From Siccibacter colletis (GTDB taxonomy: Bacteria > Pseudomonadota > Gammaproteobacteria > Enterobacterales > Enterobacteriaceae), in assembly GCF_000696575.1 (NCBI RefSeq), contig NZ_JMSQ01000006.1:248001-312000 (forward strand): 64,000 bases of DNA, written 5' to 3'. The translations under genes and the position numbers were made by a program. The first letter of the stretch is position 1; each line of letters begins with the position of its first letter. Of this stretch, positions 8,391-17,723 are shown piece after piece. The notes beneath the pieces were generated by a model. It was not told the DNA's origin and did no database searches. It saw nothing but the letters and a program-made list of their open reading frames with translations.

Positions 8391-11060
8391 CTACAGCAAG
8401 CTTTTGACGTAAGCGTCAATGTCGCTGATGTATTTTTCTGTCGATGGGGCATCGTTCTCACGAATGTGATGCTCCAGGGTTTCACATAACTGCTTGCCGG
8501 GTACCAGATTGAGCATGGCGAACACCCCTTTCAGGCGGTGCGCCGTCTGTGCCAGCGCAGCAAAATCACTGGTTGCTGATTCAGTATACAGTCTCTTCAC
8601 ATCGTCCGGTACTGTGTCCACAAACAGCGCGTAATAGCCGCTGGCGTGGAGCTGGGCGTTTTCATCACCCCCTAACGGGGATTCAGGCAGTTCCTCCTGC
8701 GCCAGTTGCTCCTCGATGAGCTGCATCACTGCTTCCTGCATGGCATTACTGATATTGAAGTTTACCCGTAGCTGGCCGGGGCCAATACGACGTACACCGT
8801 TCTCATCATCGCTTAAAAGCAACCCTGAGGCAGTAAGATTTGACGGATTATCCGTTAAAAAGATATCAAAGGCTTGACTGGATAACCGCTCGTCAGGGGT
8901 GATGCAACTGGCCCCCCAGTGCTCAAGCTGGCGCGTAACGATGTTGCGTACCTCGTTGGAGGTGACATCCACCATCGCCACTACGTCGTCCAGCAGGCGC
9001 TCGTCCTGCTCTTCGTCCTGCGGTTCAGCGGCCATTTTCACATGCAGTGAATAGCGCGTACCCAGCTCCTGGCGCGATTTGATATTAAGATGCCCGCCAA
9101 GGCGACGCGCCAGCTGGTTGCAGAGATAGAAGGTCAATCCGTTGGCGTGACCATAGCGATCTTCGCTGGTCTCGTTGAGGAACGGGAAGTGCAGATTATC
9201 GATTTCATTATTATTGATGCCGTCGCCGGTATCGAGCACCCGGAACGTCAGGCGATCGCTGGCGGATTCATCCGCGCTGATCTCAAGCGTAATTTTGCCG
9301 ATGTGGGTGGTGGTCACCGAATACTGAATCAGCATCAGCAGAATTTTGCGCAGCGCCTCGCGGTCGCCGTGGCGCTCTTCGTTGCGGGAGAGGTGATTAT
9401 TGATGAACAGCTGCAGCCCTTTACGCTTAATCACCGGCAGCACTTCCGGCACCACTTCATCAATCAGATCCTGAATGGCGAAGCTTGATGAACTGGTTTT
9501 CCAGCTCTCATCTTCCAGCATGTTCAGCAGCTGGATCTCATCCACCAGCCGCACGATGGTATCCGCTTTCTGCGCCATCACCTGGGTTTGCGGGGTATTC
9601 AGAGCGGTTAACCCTTCGGCGAGCTGCTTCACCGGCAGCTTCAGCGCCGCGCCAATATGATGCATGAAGGCCGTCCGGCCCTGTTGATTCTTCTCGTAGA
9701 GCCGCTGCGCCTGCTTCAGCTTCTTGTTAACCAGGATCTCGCGGTCCTGATCGCGAATGATAAAGATCTGGGTGCGCGGCAGGATCTGGCTGCGGAACTG
9801 ACGGATTTCATACAGTTCATTATTAATAGTGGCCTGAATCACGCCCTGATGCTGATCCGCCATGGTGGTGATGTTCTGCAGATTAAGGTGCGGCAGCAGG
9901 TGATCGGCAATTTTGTTGCTGATCACCGTGCGATTCGCTTCCTGATCGTGCACCAGCAAACCCACCGGCAGCAGGGCGACGATCTCTTCGTTCAGGGCGC
10001 GCAGCAGGTGCAGTTCGTTGTTATTCGCCATGGTGGCAGGCATTTCCGCCTGACGCACCGGCTGATGACGAAACGTGGTGTAGCCGAATACCGCCAGCCC
10101 CAGCAAGCCGATATTGAGCAGCAGCGGCAGCAGGATATTCTGCAGCGTATCCATCAGCAGGGTGCCGAACGGCACTTCCCACACCAGGCGCAGGCCGGTG
10201 CTGTCCACCAGCGAGCTAATTTCAATGCGTGAGCTGTTGAAGTGGATGCGCACGCTGTCCGGATCGCCTTTATCCGCACCCGAGCCGGCAGGCTGGGTGT
10301 CGCTCTGGTCGAGGCGGAAGCTGTCCAGCGTCATTCCCGGCGGAATCAGGTCGTTAATCGGCAGATCGAACGCAACCACGGTCGCCAGATGACCCGGCTG
10401 GTTGAAGGTGGTACGCAGCGTGAAGTAGTGGCCATTCTGCCAGGCCAGGCGGCGCAGGGGAGAGAAGCTCTCGCGCTCGTCAAGGGCATTAGCCTGCTGA
10501 AGCATTTCGGCGCGGCGGGAATCGACGATGTTGCTCACCGTTGATTCTTTAAAGCCGGACGCCAGATCTTTCAGCGGCAGGGTAGAGACCAGGATCATGC
10601 TGTTGTCCTGGCCGTTCAGGTAATACATCGACCAGGGCACGTTTTCGGCGCCCCACAGGGTGTCGAGATAGTTCGACATCCGCTGGGTCATCTCAAGGGT
10701 GGCGCTGTCGTGAGAGCCGAAAATCAGCGCTTCGGTTTTACGCCGCGTTTTTTCGAGGTAGTAGACGTCCTGCTTCAGGCGAGTCTCCTGCAGGCCATCC
10801 GCCGCGTTGCCGCTGCTTGCAGCCGCAATGTTGTCATAGATCTGCCAGGTCGCGTAGCGCCAGGTATCCACCCGTTTATGCAGCGCATGGGTAATGTCCA
10901 CCACCTGATAGCTTTTGTCTTTCAGCCAGGCGTTAACGGCGCTCTGCACCATTACACCCATAGTCACCAGCAGAACGATGATCAACAAAAGAAAGAAACG
11001 GGTAATGCTACCCGGCATCAGTGAAAACTTGTTGGGGATCATTGTGTCAGATTGACTCAT
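8391..11060 (-). CDS. rcsD: Rcs phosphotransferase RcsD
   Basis: Inner-membrane phosphotransfer protein linking RcsC and RcsB. 889 aa, against 890 in E. coli. TM1 is at about 17-38 and TM2 near 305-325, with a periplasmic domain between. The kinase-like region lacks the catalytic H-box histidine, as expected, since RcsD does not autophosphorylate. The C-terminal HPt domain has LAQTAHRLKG with His841 as acceptor. The ATG at 11058-11060 matches the family start, and the reading frame ends 16 bp before rcsB. The 813-bp upstream region is shared with micF and the divergent ompC. Confidence 0.98.
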   Translation of the reverse strand: MSQSDTMIPNKFSLMPGSITRFFLLLIIVLLVTMGVMVQSAVNAWLKDKSYQVVDITHALHKRVDTWRYATWQIYDNIAAASSGNAADGLQETRLKQDVYYLEKTRRKTEALIFGSHDSATLEMTQRMSNYLDTLWGAENVPWSMYYLNGQDNSMILVSTLPLKDLASGFKESTVSNIVDSRRAEMLQQANALDERESFSPLRRLAWQNGHYFTLRTTFNQPGHLATVVAFDLPINDLIPPGMTLDSFRLDQSDTQPAGSGADKGDPDSVRIHFNSSRIEISSLVDSTGLRLVWEVPFGTLLMDTLQNILLPLLLNIGLLGLAVFGYTTFRHQPVRQAEMPATMANNNELHLLRALNEEIVALLPVGLLVHDQEANRTVISNKIADHLLPHLNLQNITTMADQHQGVIQATINNELYEIRQFRSQILPRTQIFIIRDQDREILVNKKLKQAQRLYEKNQQGRTAFMHHIGAALKLPVKQLAEGLTALNTPQTQVMAQKADTIVRLVDEIQLLNMLEDESWKTSSSSFAIQDLIDEVVPEVLPVIKRKGLQLFINNHLSRNEERHGDREALRKILLMLIQYSVTTTHIGKITLEISADESASDRLTFRVLDTGDGINNNEIDNLHFPFLNETSEDRYGHANGLTFYLCNQLARRLGGHLNIKSRQELGTRYSLHVKMAAEPQDEEQDERLLDDVVAMVDVTSNEVRNIVTRQLEHWGASCITPDERLSSQAFDIFLTDNPSNLTASGLLLSDDENGVRRIGPGQLRVNFNISNAMQEAVMQLIEEQLAQEELPESPLGGDENAQLHASGYYALFVDTVPDDVKRLYTESATSDFAALAQTAHRLKGVFAMLNLVPGKQLCETLEHHIRENDAPSTEKYISDIDAYVKSLL

Positions 11061-11442
11061 TGTTGTGTGTAACTCACTTTAACAACGCCATATAAATAGA
11101 GACGAATTCAACCAGGTGTGGCGGCTGAAACTGCTTTTGTAGGCTCTTCCTGAGCGGATGCGATATCGCTCGCTGGGCGTCGATCTCACGTCACGTCCTG
11201 CCGGGCAGGTGTACTACTACGCGAGTATCGCAAAAAAAGCAGTATAAAGCGAAATGAATGATTTTCCAGGCGAATAGCGTTAAGACAAGGCCCGGCGCGG
11301 GAAAATGTCCGCAACCGGAGACGCTGCATTGTCACAACGGGAGAGAGAAATTAGTGCAACGCAGCGCTGAAAAATAAATCAGCGAAAAAATATAGTTCAC
11401 CGTAGTGACGGTTAAAAATAGCGCTAATAATAAATCAAAGGC

Positions 11443-11535
11443 AAAAAAATACCGGATGCGAACATCCGGTAATAATAGGGGTAAACAGACATTCAGATTC
11501 GAATGACGGTAATAAATAAAGTTAATGATGATAGC
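11443..11535 (-). ncRNA. micF: MicF small antisense RNA
   Basis: Trans-acting sRNA that base-pairs with ompF mRNA, with Hfq, to block its translation. The minus-strand sequence starts GCTATCATCATTAACTTTAT, identical to the 5' end of E. coli MicF, which carries the ompF-pairing region. It ends in a hairpin with arms ACCGGATG/CATCCGGT (11451-11470) and a U tract from the A run at 11443-11449. The inferred length, 93 nt, equals that of E. coli. It is divergent from ompC, as in E. coli, where OmpR activates both. The ends are inferred by comparison and not measured. Confidence 0.93.
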
Positions 11536-11717
11536 GGGAGTAATTTTAGTCGGCGCTTTACAAATGCGTTTGGCAATCAGTGCGGTAAAGCATAAATTTA
11601 CCTATCTTGATGTTTTTAATGAGTTACTGAAATTTTTTGATCATCCGTGCGCATATTTTTAGCGATTCGTGCTTTAATAAGTTCCCTTCTATTAACCTTT
11701 TGTTACACCGTTGCGGA

Positions 11718-11786
11718 TATATGAAACATCTTAAAAGTTTTCGTATCATATTCCCGTTGGCTTTGTGTTTTAAATTTCATAAGAAT
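11718..11786 (+). promoter_or_regulatory. ompC OmpR sites and core promoter
   Basis: The segment ATGAAACATCTTAAAAGTTT (11721-11740) and the following CGTATCATATTC match the OmpR-P binding C boxes of E. coli ompC. The -10 is probably AAGAAT at 11781-11786, at the position of E. coli GAGAAT, which puts the transcript start near 11793 and a leader of about 81 nt. The most upstream box is less well conserved than the central one. Confidence 0.7.
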
Positions 11787-11826
11787 TGGGATTGCCGACT
11801 GATTACAGGGTTAATCAGTAAGCAGT

Positions 11827-11862
11827 GGCACATAAAAAGGCATATAAAAAGGCATATACAGA
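11827..11862 (+). repeat. Three 12-nt tandem repeats in the ompC leader (MicC target duplicated)
   Basis: GGCACATAAAAA (11827-11838), GGCATATAAAAA (11839-11850) and GGCATATACAGA (11851-11862) follow one another, the last running into the GAGGG ribosome-binding site (11861-11865). AAAGGCATATAA (11836-11847) is the complement of the 5' end of E. coli MicC sRNA, and a second near-copy, AAAGGCATATAC, is at 11848-11859. E. coli ompC has one such target. The base repeat is seen directly; the sRNA role is inferred from E. coli. Confidence 0.75.
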
Positions 11863-11873
11863 GGGTTAATATA

Positions 11874-13007
11874 ATGAAAGTTAAAGTTCTCGCGCTGTTG
11901 GTACCAGCATTGCTGGCAGCAGGCTCCGCGCACGCGGCTGAGATTTACAACAAAGACGGCAACAAACTGGATCTGTTTGGTAAAGTCGATGGCCTGCACT
12001 ACTTCTCTGATGACAAGAGTGCCGATGGCGATCAGACCTACATGCGTATCGGCTTCAAAGGCGAGACCCAGGTTAATGACCAGCTGACCGGTTACGGCCA
12101 GTGGGAATACCAGATCCAGGGCAACACCTCCGAAAGCGACAACGACGCCTGGACCCGTGTGGCCTTCGCCGGTCTGAAATTCGCTGATGCCGGTTCTTTC
12201 GACTACGGTCGTAACTATGGCGTTATCTATGACGTGACCTCCTGGACCGACGTACTGCCGGAGTTCGGCGGCGACACCTACGGTGCAGACAACTTCCTGC
12301 AGCAGCGTTCTAATGGCGTGGCAACTTACCGTAACACCGACTTCTTCGGTCTGGTGGAAGGCCTGAACTTTGCTCTGCAGTATCAGGGTCAGAACGGCAG
12401 CGCTCGCGGTGAAGACGACACCGGCCGTGGCGTCCTGAAACAGAACGGCGACGGCTTCGGCGGCTCTGTGACCTATGATATCGGTCAGGGCTTCAGCATT
12501 GGTGCGGCAGCAGCCAGCTCCAAACGTACTGACGACCAGAACAACCTCAACGCAGGCCGTGCGGATGAGATCTACGGCAGCGGCGATCGCGCTTCTGTTT
12601 ACAGCGGCGGCGTGAAATACGACGCGAACAACCTCTACCTGGCAGCCCAGTACTCCCAGACCTATAACGCCACCCGTTTCGGCGGCGACAGCGATTCTGA
12701 CGCATTCGGTTTTGCTGACAAAGCGCAGAACTTTGAAGTGGTTGCTCAGTACCAGTTCGACTTCGGTCTGCGTCCGTCTGTGGCATACCTGCAGTCTCGC
12801 GGTAAAGACATCAGCAACGGCTCCATCAACTACGGCGACCAGGACCTGGTTAAATACGTTGATGTTGGCGCGACTTACTACTTCAACAAAAACATGTCCA
12901 CCTATGTTGATTACAAAATCAACCTGCTGGACGACAACGACTTTACCCGTGCCGCTGGCATCGGTACCGACGACATCGTGGGTGTAGGCCTGGTTTACCA
13001 GTTCTGA
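11874..13007 (+). CDS. ompC: Outer-membrane porin C
   Basis: Trimeric general diffusion porin of the outer membrane, favoured at high osmolarity. 377 aa, about ten longer than E. coli OmpC. The signal peptide [21 protein letters not shown] is cleaved before AEIYNKDG. The constriction loop L3 contains PEFGGDTYG, the hallmark of this porin group, and the chain ends in the C-terminal Phe needed for BAM recognition. I took the ATG at 11874 because GAGGG lies 8 nt upstream and a signal peptide follows at once. The extra length sits mainly in surface loops, which vary between species. It is divergent from micF and followed by a strong terminator. Confidence 0.96.
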   Translation: MKVKVLALLVPALLAAGSAHAAEIYNKDGNKLDLFGKVDGLHYFSDDKSADGDQTYMRIGFKGETQVNDQLTGYGQWEYQIQGNTSESDNDAWTRVAFAGLKFADAGSFDYGRNYGVIYDVTSWTDVLPEFGGDTYGADNFLQQRSNGVATYRNTDFFGLVEGLNFALQYQGQNGSARGEDDTGRGVLKQNGDGFGGSVTYDIGQGFSIGAAAASSKRTDDQNNLNAGRADEIYGSGDRASVYSGGVKYDANNLYLAAQYSQTYNATRFGGDSDSDAFGFADKAQNFEVVAQYQFDFGLRPSVAYLQSRGKDISNGSINYGDQDLVKYVDVGATYYFNKNMSTYVDYKINLLDDNDFTRAAGIGTDDIVGVGLVYQF

Positions 13008-13025
13008 TTCGACGGTTGTCATGCG

Positions 13026-13049
13026 AAAGGGGCCTCTGGCCCCTTTTTT
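13026..13049 (+). terminator. ompC terminator
   Basis: AAAGGGGCC-TCT-GGCCCCTTT followed by a T run to 13049; it begins 18 bp after the ompC stop. Confidence 0.88.
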
Positions 13050-13109
13050 GTTTTTCTGGTCACCCAAAAAACCGTGTACGCTGTCGCGCACGAATAATGA
13101 GGAATACCG

Positions 13110-14141
13110 ATGCGACTCCGCTACTCTCTCTTTTTACTGTTAACGCTGATGCTCGCTGGCTGCGATCGCGCGGCGGAAAATGCGCCGCTGGTACTGGAAG
13201 GCAAAACCATGGGCACCTCCTGGCGGGTGAGCCTGGCCGGGGTCGATGCGCAACGCACGCCAGAACTACGCCGTCAAATCCAGGCGCAGCTCGATGCCGA
13301 CGATCGCCTGCTCTCCACCTGGAAAGATGACTCGGCGCTGATGCAGTTTAATCACTCGACCAGCACTGCCCCGTGGCCCGTCGATGCGGCGATGGCGGAT
13401 ATTGTGACGCTCTCGCTGCGCATTGGGCACAAGATGCAGGACGCGATGGATATCACCGTTGGCCCGCTGGTCAATCTCTGGGGATTTGGCCCCGATAAAC
13501 AGCCTGTCGCCACGCCCGATGCGGCACAGATCGCCGCCGCCAGGGCTCGCACCGGCTTACAGCATCTGCGGGTGATCAACGCCGCTGACAGCCAGTGGCT
13601 ACAAAAAGATATCCCCGATCTCTTTGTCGATCTCTCCACCGTCGGCGAGGGGTATGCCGCCGATCATCTGGCGCAGCTGATGGCGCGTAACGGCATCAGT
13701 CGCTATCTGGTCTCGGTCGGCGGGGCGCTGGTGAGCCGGGGGATGAATGCTGAAGGTAAGCCCTGGCGTGTAGCCATTCAGAAACCCACGGATCGTGAAA
13801 ATGCCGTGCAGGCAGTGGTGGATATCAACGGCCACGGCATCAGCACCTCCGGCAGCTATCGCAACTACTATGAACTGGACGGCAAACGCCTGTCGCACGT
13901 CATCGATCCCGCAACCGGGCGCCCCATCACCCATAAGCTGGTCTCCGCCACGGTGATTGCCCCTACAGCGCTGGAAGCGGATACCTGGGATACCGGTTTT
14001 ATGGTGCTCGGGCCGGAAAAGGCGCGTGAAGTTGCACTGGCGCAGGGGCTGGCGGTCTATCTGATCAGCAAAGAGCAGGATGGCTTCTCGGTCTGGATGT
14101 CCCCGCAGTTCAAAAGCTATCTGGTGGATGCCGGGAATTAA
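13110..14141 (+). CDS. apbE: FAD:protein FMN transferase (lipoprotein)
   Basis: Periplasmic, membrane-anchored flavin transferase that links FMN covalently to Thr residues of targets such as Rnf/NQR subunits. 343 aa, close to the 351 of E. coli. The N-terminus MRLRYSLFLLLTLMLAGC carries a lipobox with Cys18 as lipidation site. Family segments LEGKTMGTSWRVS, VGPLVNLWGFGP, VDLSTVGEGYAAD and HVIDPATGRPI are all present. It lies between the ompC terminator and ada. Its stop codon lies inside the predicted Ada operator of the next gene, so the two genes are tightly packed. Confidence 0.95.
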   Translation: MRLRYSLFLLLTLMLAGCDRAAENAPLVLEGKTMGTSWRVSLAGVDAQRTPELRRQIQAQLDADDRLLSTWKDDSALMQFNHSTSTAPWPVDAAMADIVTLSLRIGHKMQDAMDITVGPLVNLWGFGPDKQPVATPDAAQIAAARARTGLQHLRVINAADSQWLQKDIPDLFVDLSTVGEGYAADHLAQLMARNGISRYLVSVGGALVSRGMNAEGKPWRVAIQKPTDRENAVQAVVDINGHGISTSGSYRNYYELDGKRLSHVIDPATGRPITHKLVSATVIAPTALEADTWDTGFMVLGPEKAREVALAQGLAVYLISKEQDGFSVWMSPQFKSYLVDAGN

Positions 14142-14152
14142 AAAGCAAGATT
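14136..14152 (+). promoter_or_regulatory. Ada box of the ada-alkB promoter
   Basis: AATTAAAAAGCAAGATT closely matches the E. coli ada operator core (AAT then GCAA with AT-rich spacing). Methylated Ada binds it to activate the operon. It overlaps the apbE stop codon (14139-14141) and ends 61 bp before the ada start, a workable distance for an activator site. Confidence 0.7.
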
Positions 14153-14213
14153 TCGGGTGTGGTGGAGCAGGCAGCCTGCCAGAGTGAGGCTACCCTTTGA
14201 GGAGGAGCCGGAC

Positions 14214-15281
14214 ATGAAAACTATTGCTACCCCACAATCTGAACGGCGCTGGCAGGCGGTGCTGGCCCGGGATACCAAAGCCGATGGCCGCTTTGTGTTT
14301 GCCGTGAATACCACCGGTATCTACTGCCGGCCCTCCTGCCGGGTACGCCATGCGCGGCGGGAAAACGTGCAGTTTTTTGACAGCCCCGATGCGGCAGAAG
14401 CGGCGGGGTTCCGGCCGTGCAAGCGCTGCCAGCCGGACCGCATCCACCCTGACCAGCAGCGGGCGCAGCGCATTGTCGAAGCCTGTCGCATTCTGGCTGC
14501 CAGCGAAATGCCGCTTACCCTGAACGCCATCGCCAGTCAGGTCGCCATGAGCCCATGGCATTTTCATCGTCTGTTTAAATCCGTAACCGGCCTGACACCA
14601 AAAGCCTGGCAGCAGGCGCTGCGTGCCGGGCGGGTGCGCAGCGCGCTGCACGGCGGTGAAACGGTGACCCGCGCCATGCTGGACGCCGGTTTTCAGACCG
14701 GCAGCAGCTTCTATCATCAGGCCGATACCGCGCTGGGCATGACGGCGCAGCAGTATCGTCGCGGTGCGCCGGACCTGACGGTGGATTATACCGTCGCCCC
14801 CTGCGTGCTGGGGCTGTGCCTGGTGGCTCGCAGCGCGCGTGGGATCTGCGCGGTGCTGCTGGGGGAGGATGAAAACAGGCTGCGCGATGAGCTGGCGCAG
14901 CTGTTTCCTCATGCCACCCGGCTCGACGCGGACGCGGCGTTCAATCAGCAGGTGGCGCAGGTGATCGGCTGCATTGATCACCCGCAGCTGGCCTGCGAGT
15001 TGCCGCTCGATATCCGCGGAACCGCGTTTCAGCAGCGGGTCTGGCAGGCGCTGCGGGCCATTCCGCCGGGCGAAACCCTGAGCTATCAGGCGCTGGCACA
15101 GCGTCTCGGTCAGCCTGGCGCGAGCCGGGCGGTGGCAAGTGCCTGTGCAGCGAACCGGCTGGCGCTGGTCATTCCCTGTCACCGGGTGGTGCGCAGCAGC
15201 GGGGCGCTCGCGGGCTACCGCTGGGGCACCGAACGTAAAGCCATGCTGCTGGCCCGTGAGTCAAAAAGTAAGGAGGAGTAA
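14214..15281 (+). CDS. ada: Bifunctional methyl-responsive activator / O6-methylguanine-DNA methyltransferase
   Basis: Repairs methylphosphotriesters through its N-terminal domain and O6-methylguanine through its C-terminal domain; N-terminal self-methylation turns it into an activator of the adaptive response. 355 aa. The zinc cysteines are Cys38, Cys42, Cys69 and Cys72, at the same numbers as E. coli, Cys38 being the methyl acceptor. An AraC-type HTH lies around 90-185. The C-terminal acceptor is Cys322 in LVIPCHRVVR. The ATG at 14214 has GAGGAGGAG upstream and gives the family N-terminus; the in-frame ATG at 14157 adds unrelated residues. The stop overlaps the alkB start by one base, so the two are translationally coupled. 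Confidence 0.97.
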   Translation: MKTIATPQSERRWQAVLARDTKADGRFVFAVNTTGIYCRPSCRVRHARRENVQFFDSPDAAEAAGFRPCKRCQPDRIHPDQQRAQRIVEACRILAASEMPLTLNAIASQVAMSPWHFHRLFKSVTGLTPKAWQQALRAGRVRSALHGGETVTRAMLDAGFQTGSSFYHQADTALGMTAQQYRRGAPDLTVDYTVAPCVLGLCLVARSARGICAVLLGEDENRLRDELAQLFPHATRLDADAAFNQQVAQVIGCIDHPQLACELPLDIRGTAFQQRVWQALRAIPPGETLSYQALAQRLGQPGASRAVASACAANRLALVIPCHRVVRSSGALAGYRWGTERKAMLLARESKSKEE

Positions 15282-15931
15282 TGCTCGATCTGTTTGACGG
15301 AGAAGAACCCTGGCAGGAGCCGCTGGCCGACGGCGCGGTGGTGCTGCGCCGCTTCGCGCTGGCCGATGCCGGTACGCTGATGGCGGGTATTGAGCAGGTG
15401 AGCGCTTGCTCCCCGTTTCGCCATATGGTGACGCCGGGCGGGTATACCATGTCGGTGGCGATGACCAACTGCGGCACCCTGGGGTGGGCCACCACCCACG
15501 GCGGCTATCTCTACGCCACGCGCGATCCGCAGACCGGCCAGCCCTGGCCTGCGATGCCCGACGCGTTTCGCGCCCTGAGCGATCGCGCCTCGGCGGCGGC
15601 GGGCTATGCTGGTTTCACGCCGGATGCCTGCCTGATCAACCGCTATGCGCCGGGGGCGAAGCTGTCGCTGCATCAGGATAAAGACGAACCGGATCTCGGG
15701 GCGCCCATTGTCTCGGTATCCCTGGGCCTGCCAGCGGTGTTTCAGTTCGGCGGGCTGCGGCGTAATGACCCCATCAAACGGCTGTTGCTTGAGCACGGGG
15801 ATGTGGTGGTGTGGGGCGGGGCGTCGCGCCTGTATTATCACGGCATTCAACCCCTGAAACCGGGCGTGCATCCGCTGACCGGCGAGTACCGCTATAACCT
15901 GACGTTTCGCGCCGCCGGGGCGGGCGAATAA
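15281..15931 (+). CDS. alkB: Alpha-ketoglutarate-dependent DNA dioxygenase
   Basis: Fe(II)/2-oxoglutarate oxygenase that removes 1-methyladenine and 3-methylcytosine lesions by oxidative demethylation. 216 aa, exactly the E. coli length. Iron ligands His131, Asp133 and His187 are in place, as are Arg204 and Arg210 that hold 2-oxoglutarate. It begins TAATG-overlapped with ada, and AGGAGG lies about 4 nt upstream of the ATG. The operon ada-alkB therefore responds to alkylation as one unit. Confidence 0.97.
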   Translation: MLDLFDGEEPWQEPLADGAVVLRRFALADAGTLMAGIEQVSACSPFRHMVTPGGYTMSVAMTNCGTLGWATTHGGYLYATRDPQTGQPWPAMPDAFRALSDRASAAAGYAGFTPDACLINRYAPGAKLSLHQDKDEPDLGAPIVSVSLGLPAVFQFGGLRRNDPIKRLLLEHGDVVVWGGASRLYYHGIQPLKPGVHPLTGEYRYNLTFRAAGAGE

Positions 15932-16010
15932 AAATAAGAATTATTCTTGCCGTGAAACGCGAGCCGTTTAAACTGCGGGCTGAATTTTTCTTATTGGATA
16001 GCCCCGTTTT

Positions 16011-17657
16011 ATGGATCTCTTGCTGCTTGTCTGGCGCCAGTATCGCTGGCCTTTTTTGATGGTGATGCTGCTGAGCCTGCTCAGCGCCGCGCTCGGTATT
16101 GGCCTTATCGCGTTTATTAATCAGCGCCTGATCGAAAACGTCGATATGTCACTTGCCGTGCTGCCGGAGTTTCTCGGTCTGCTGCTGCTGCTGATGGCGA
16201 TCACCTTAGGCTCCCAGTTAGCGCTTACTACGCTTGGCCACCACTTCGTATTCCGCCTGCGTAGCGAATTCATCAAGCGCATCCTCGACACCCCGGTTGA
16301 GCGCGTGGAGCAGCTCGGCAGTGCCGCACTGCTGGCGGGGCTGACCAGCGATATTCGCAATATCACCATTGCCTTTGTACGCCTGCCGGAGCTGGTGCAG
16401 GGCATTATTCTGAGCATCGGTTGTGCGGCCTACCTGGCGCTGCTCTCCACGAAAATGCTGCTGGTGACCACTATCTGGCTGGCAATCACCATCTGGGGCG
16501 GCTTTGTGCTGGTATCGCGGGTCTATCGGCATATGGCGATCCTGCGCGAAACCGAAGACAAGCTTTACAAGGATTACCAGACGGTGCTGGAAGGGCGTAA
16601 AGAGCTGACCCTCAACCGCGAGCGTGCCGGCTGGATTTTCGACCAGATCTACACCCCCGACGCGAAAGAGTATCGCCACCACATTATTCGCGCCGATACC
16701 TTCCACCTGAGTGCGGTGAACTGGTCGAACATCATGATGCTCGGTGCCATCGGGCTGGTGTTCTGGATGGCAAACAGCCTCGGCTGGGCCGATACCAACG
16801 TGGCGGCTATCTACTCCCTGACGTTACTGTTCCTGCGCACGCCGCTGCTCTCTGCGGTGGGGGCGCTGCCGACGCTGCTTACCGCCCAGGTAGCGTTCAA
16901 CAAGCTGAACAAATTCGCCCTCGCGCCTTATCACCCGGCATTTCCGACGCGCGGTGAGAAGCAGACGTGGCAGACGCTGGAGCTGCGCGATGTGGTGTTC
17001 CACTATGCGGACAACAGCTTTGGCGTCGGGCCGATCAATCTCACTATCCAGCGCGGCGAGCTGCTGTTCCTGATTGGCGGCAACGGCAGCGGGAAATCCA
17101 CGCTCGCGATGCTGCTCACCGGGCTGTATCAGCCGGTATCCGGCACCATTCTGCTGGATGGCGAACCGGTTACTGCCGCGACGCTCGATGACTACCGGGC
17201 GCATTTCTCCGCGGTATTCACCGACGTCTGGCTGTTTGACAAGCTGCTGGGCCACAACGGGCAGGAGGCGCGACCGGAGCTGGTGGCGCAGTGGCTGGAG
17301 CGGCTGAAGATGAGTGAAAAGCTGACGCTGGAGAACGGGAAGATCCTCAACCTGAACCTGTCAAAAGGGCAGAAGAAGCGCGTGGCATTGCTGCTGGCGC
17401 TGGCTGAGGATCGCGACATTATTCTGCTGGATGAGTGGGCTGCCGATCAGGACCCGCACTTCCGCCGCGAGTTCTATCAGGTGCTGTTGCCGCTGATGCA
17501 GGAGATGGGCAAAACCATCTTTGCGATCAGCCATGACGACCACTATTTCATTCATGCCGATCGTCTGCTGGAGATGCGCAGCGGCCAGTTGGCAGAATTG
17601 CACGGAGAAGAGCGCGCCCTTGCCAGCCGCGACGCGGTGGCGCGTACCGGGAGCTGA
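16011..17657 (+). CDS. yojI: ABC exporter, membrane and ATPase domains fused
   Basis: Inner-membrane ABC exporter half-transporter; in E. coli YojI pumps out the lasso peptide microcin J25 together with TolC. 548 aa, against 547. Six TM helices occupy about 1-300. The ATPase domain has Walker [10 protein letters not shown], a signature LSKGQKKR in place of the usual LSGGQ (normal for this CydC/YojI-like group), and Walker [14 protein letters not shown]. It lies on the same strand as ada-alkB but 79 bp after alkB. A 13-bp palindrome AAGAATTATTCTT in that gap could be an operator. The native substrate is unknown. Confidence 0.92.
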   Translation: MDLLLLVWRQYRWPFLMVMLLSLLSAALGIGLIAFINQRLIENVDMSLAVLPEFLGLLLLLMAITLGSQLALTTLGHHFVFRLRSEFIKRILDTPVERVEQLGSAALLAGLTSDIRNITIAFVRLPELVQGIILSIGCAAYLALLSTKMLLVTTIWLAITIWGGFVLVSRVYRHMAILRETEDKLYKDYQTVLEGRKELTLNRERAGWIFDQIYTPDAKEYRHHIIRADTFHLSAVNWSNIMMLGAIGLVFWMANSLGWADTNVAAIYSLTLLFLRTPLLSAVGALPTLLTAQVAFNKLNKFALAPYHPAFPTRGEKQTWQTLELRDVVFHYADNSFGVGPINLTIQRGELLFLIGGNGSGKSTLAMLLTGLYQPVSGTILLDGEPVTAATLDDYRAHFSAVFTDVWLFDKLLGHNGQEARPELVAQWLERLKMSEKLTLENGKILNLNLSKGQKKRVALLLALAEDRDIILLDEWAADQDPHFRREFYQVLLPLMQEMGKTIFAISHDDHYFIHADRLLEMRSGQLAELHGEERALASRDAVARTGS

Positions 17658-17687
17658 CGGGGCGCAGGGTGATACACCCGCCAGTCC

Positions 17688-17713
17688 AGTAGGGCGGGTA
17701 AGTTCGCGCACCC
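17688..17713. repeat. REP-like short palindrome
   Basis: GTAGGGCGGGTAAGTTCGCG followed by CACCCG; arms CGGGT and ACCCG. It belongs to the same family as copies near 50.5, 51.0 and 58.0 kb. It sits between the convergent yojI and SulP genes. Confidence 0.65.
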
Positions 17714-17723
17714 GACGTGAGCA

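Larger units (their letters stand above)
11061..11873. other. rcsD-ompC regulatory interval
   Basis: 813 bp without a protein gene. It holds the rcsD promoter side (about 11061-11400, nothing specific recognised), micF on the minus strand, the OmpR-binding and promoter region of ompC, and the ompC leader. A long in-frame extension of ompC back to 11637 is a chance open frame across the promoter and leader. Confidence 0.8.

Noticed and set aside
11637..11873. N-terminal extension of ompC
   Set aside because: The extension runs through the OmpR sites, promoter and leader; the mature start with signal peptide and RBS is at 11874.
15932..15960. Fur-like palindrome AAGAATTATTCTT before yojI
   Set aside because: The palindrome is real, but it fits the Fur consensus poorly and no iron link of yojI is known to me.
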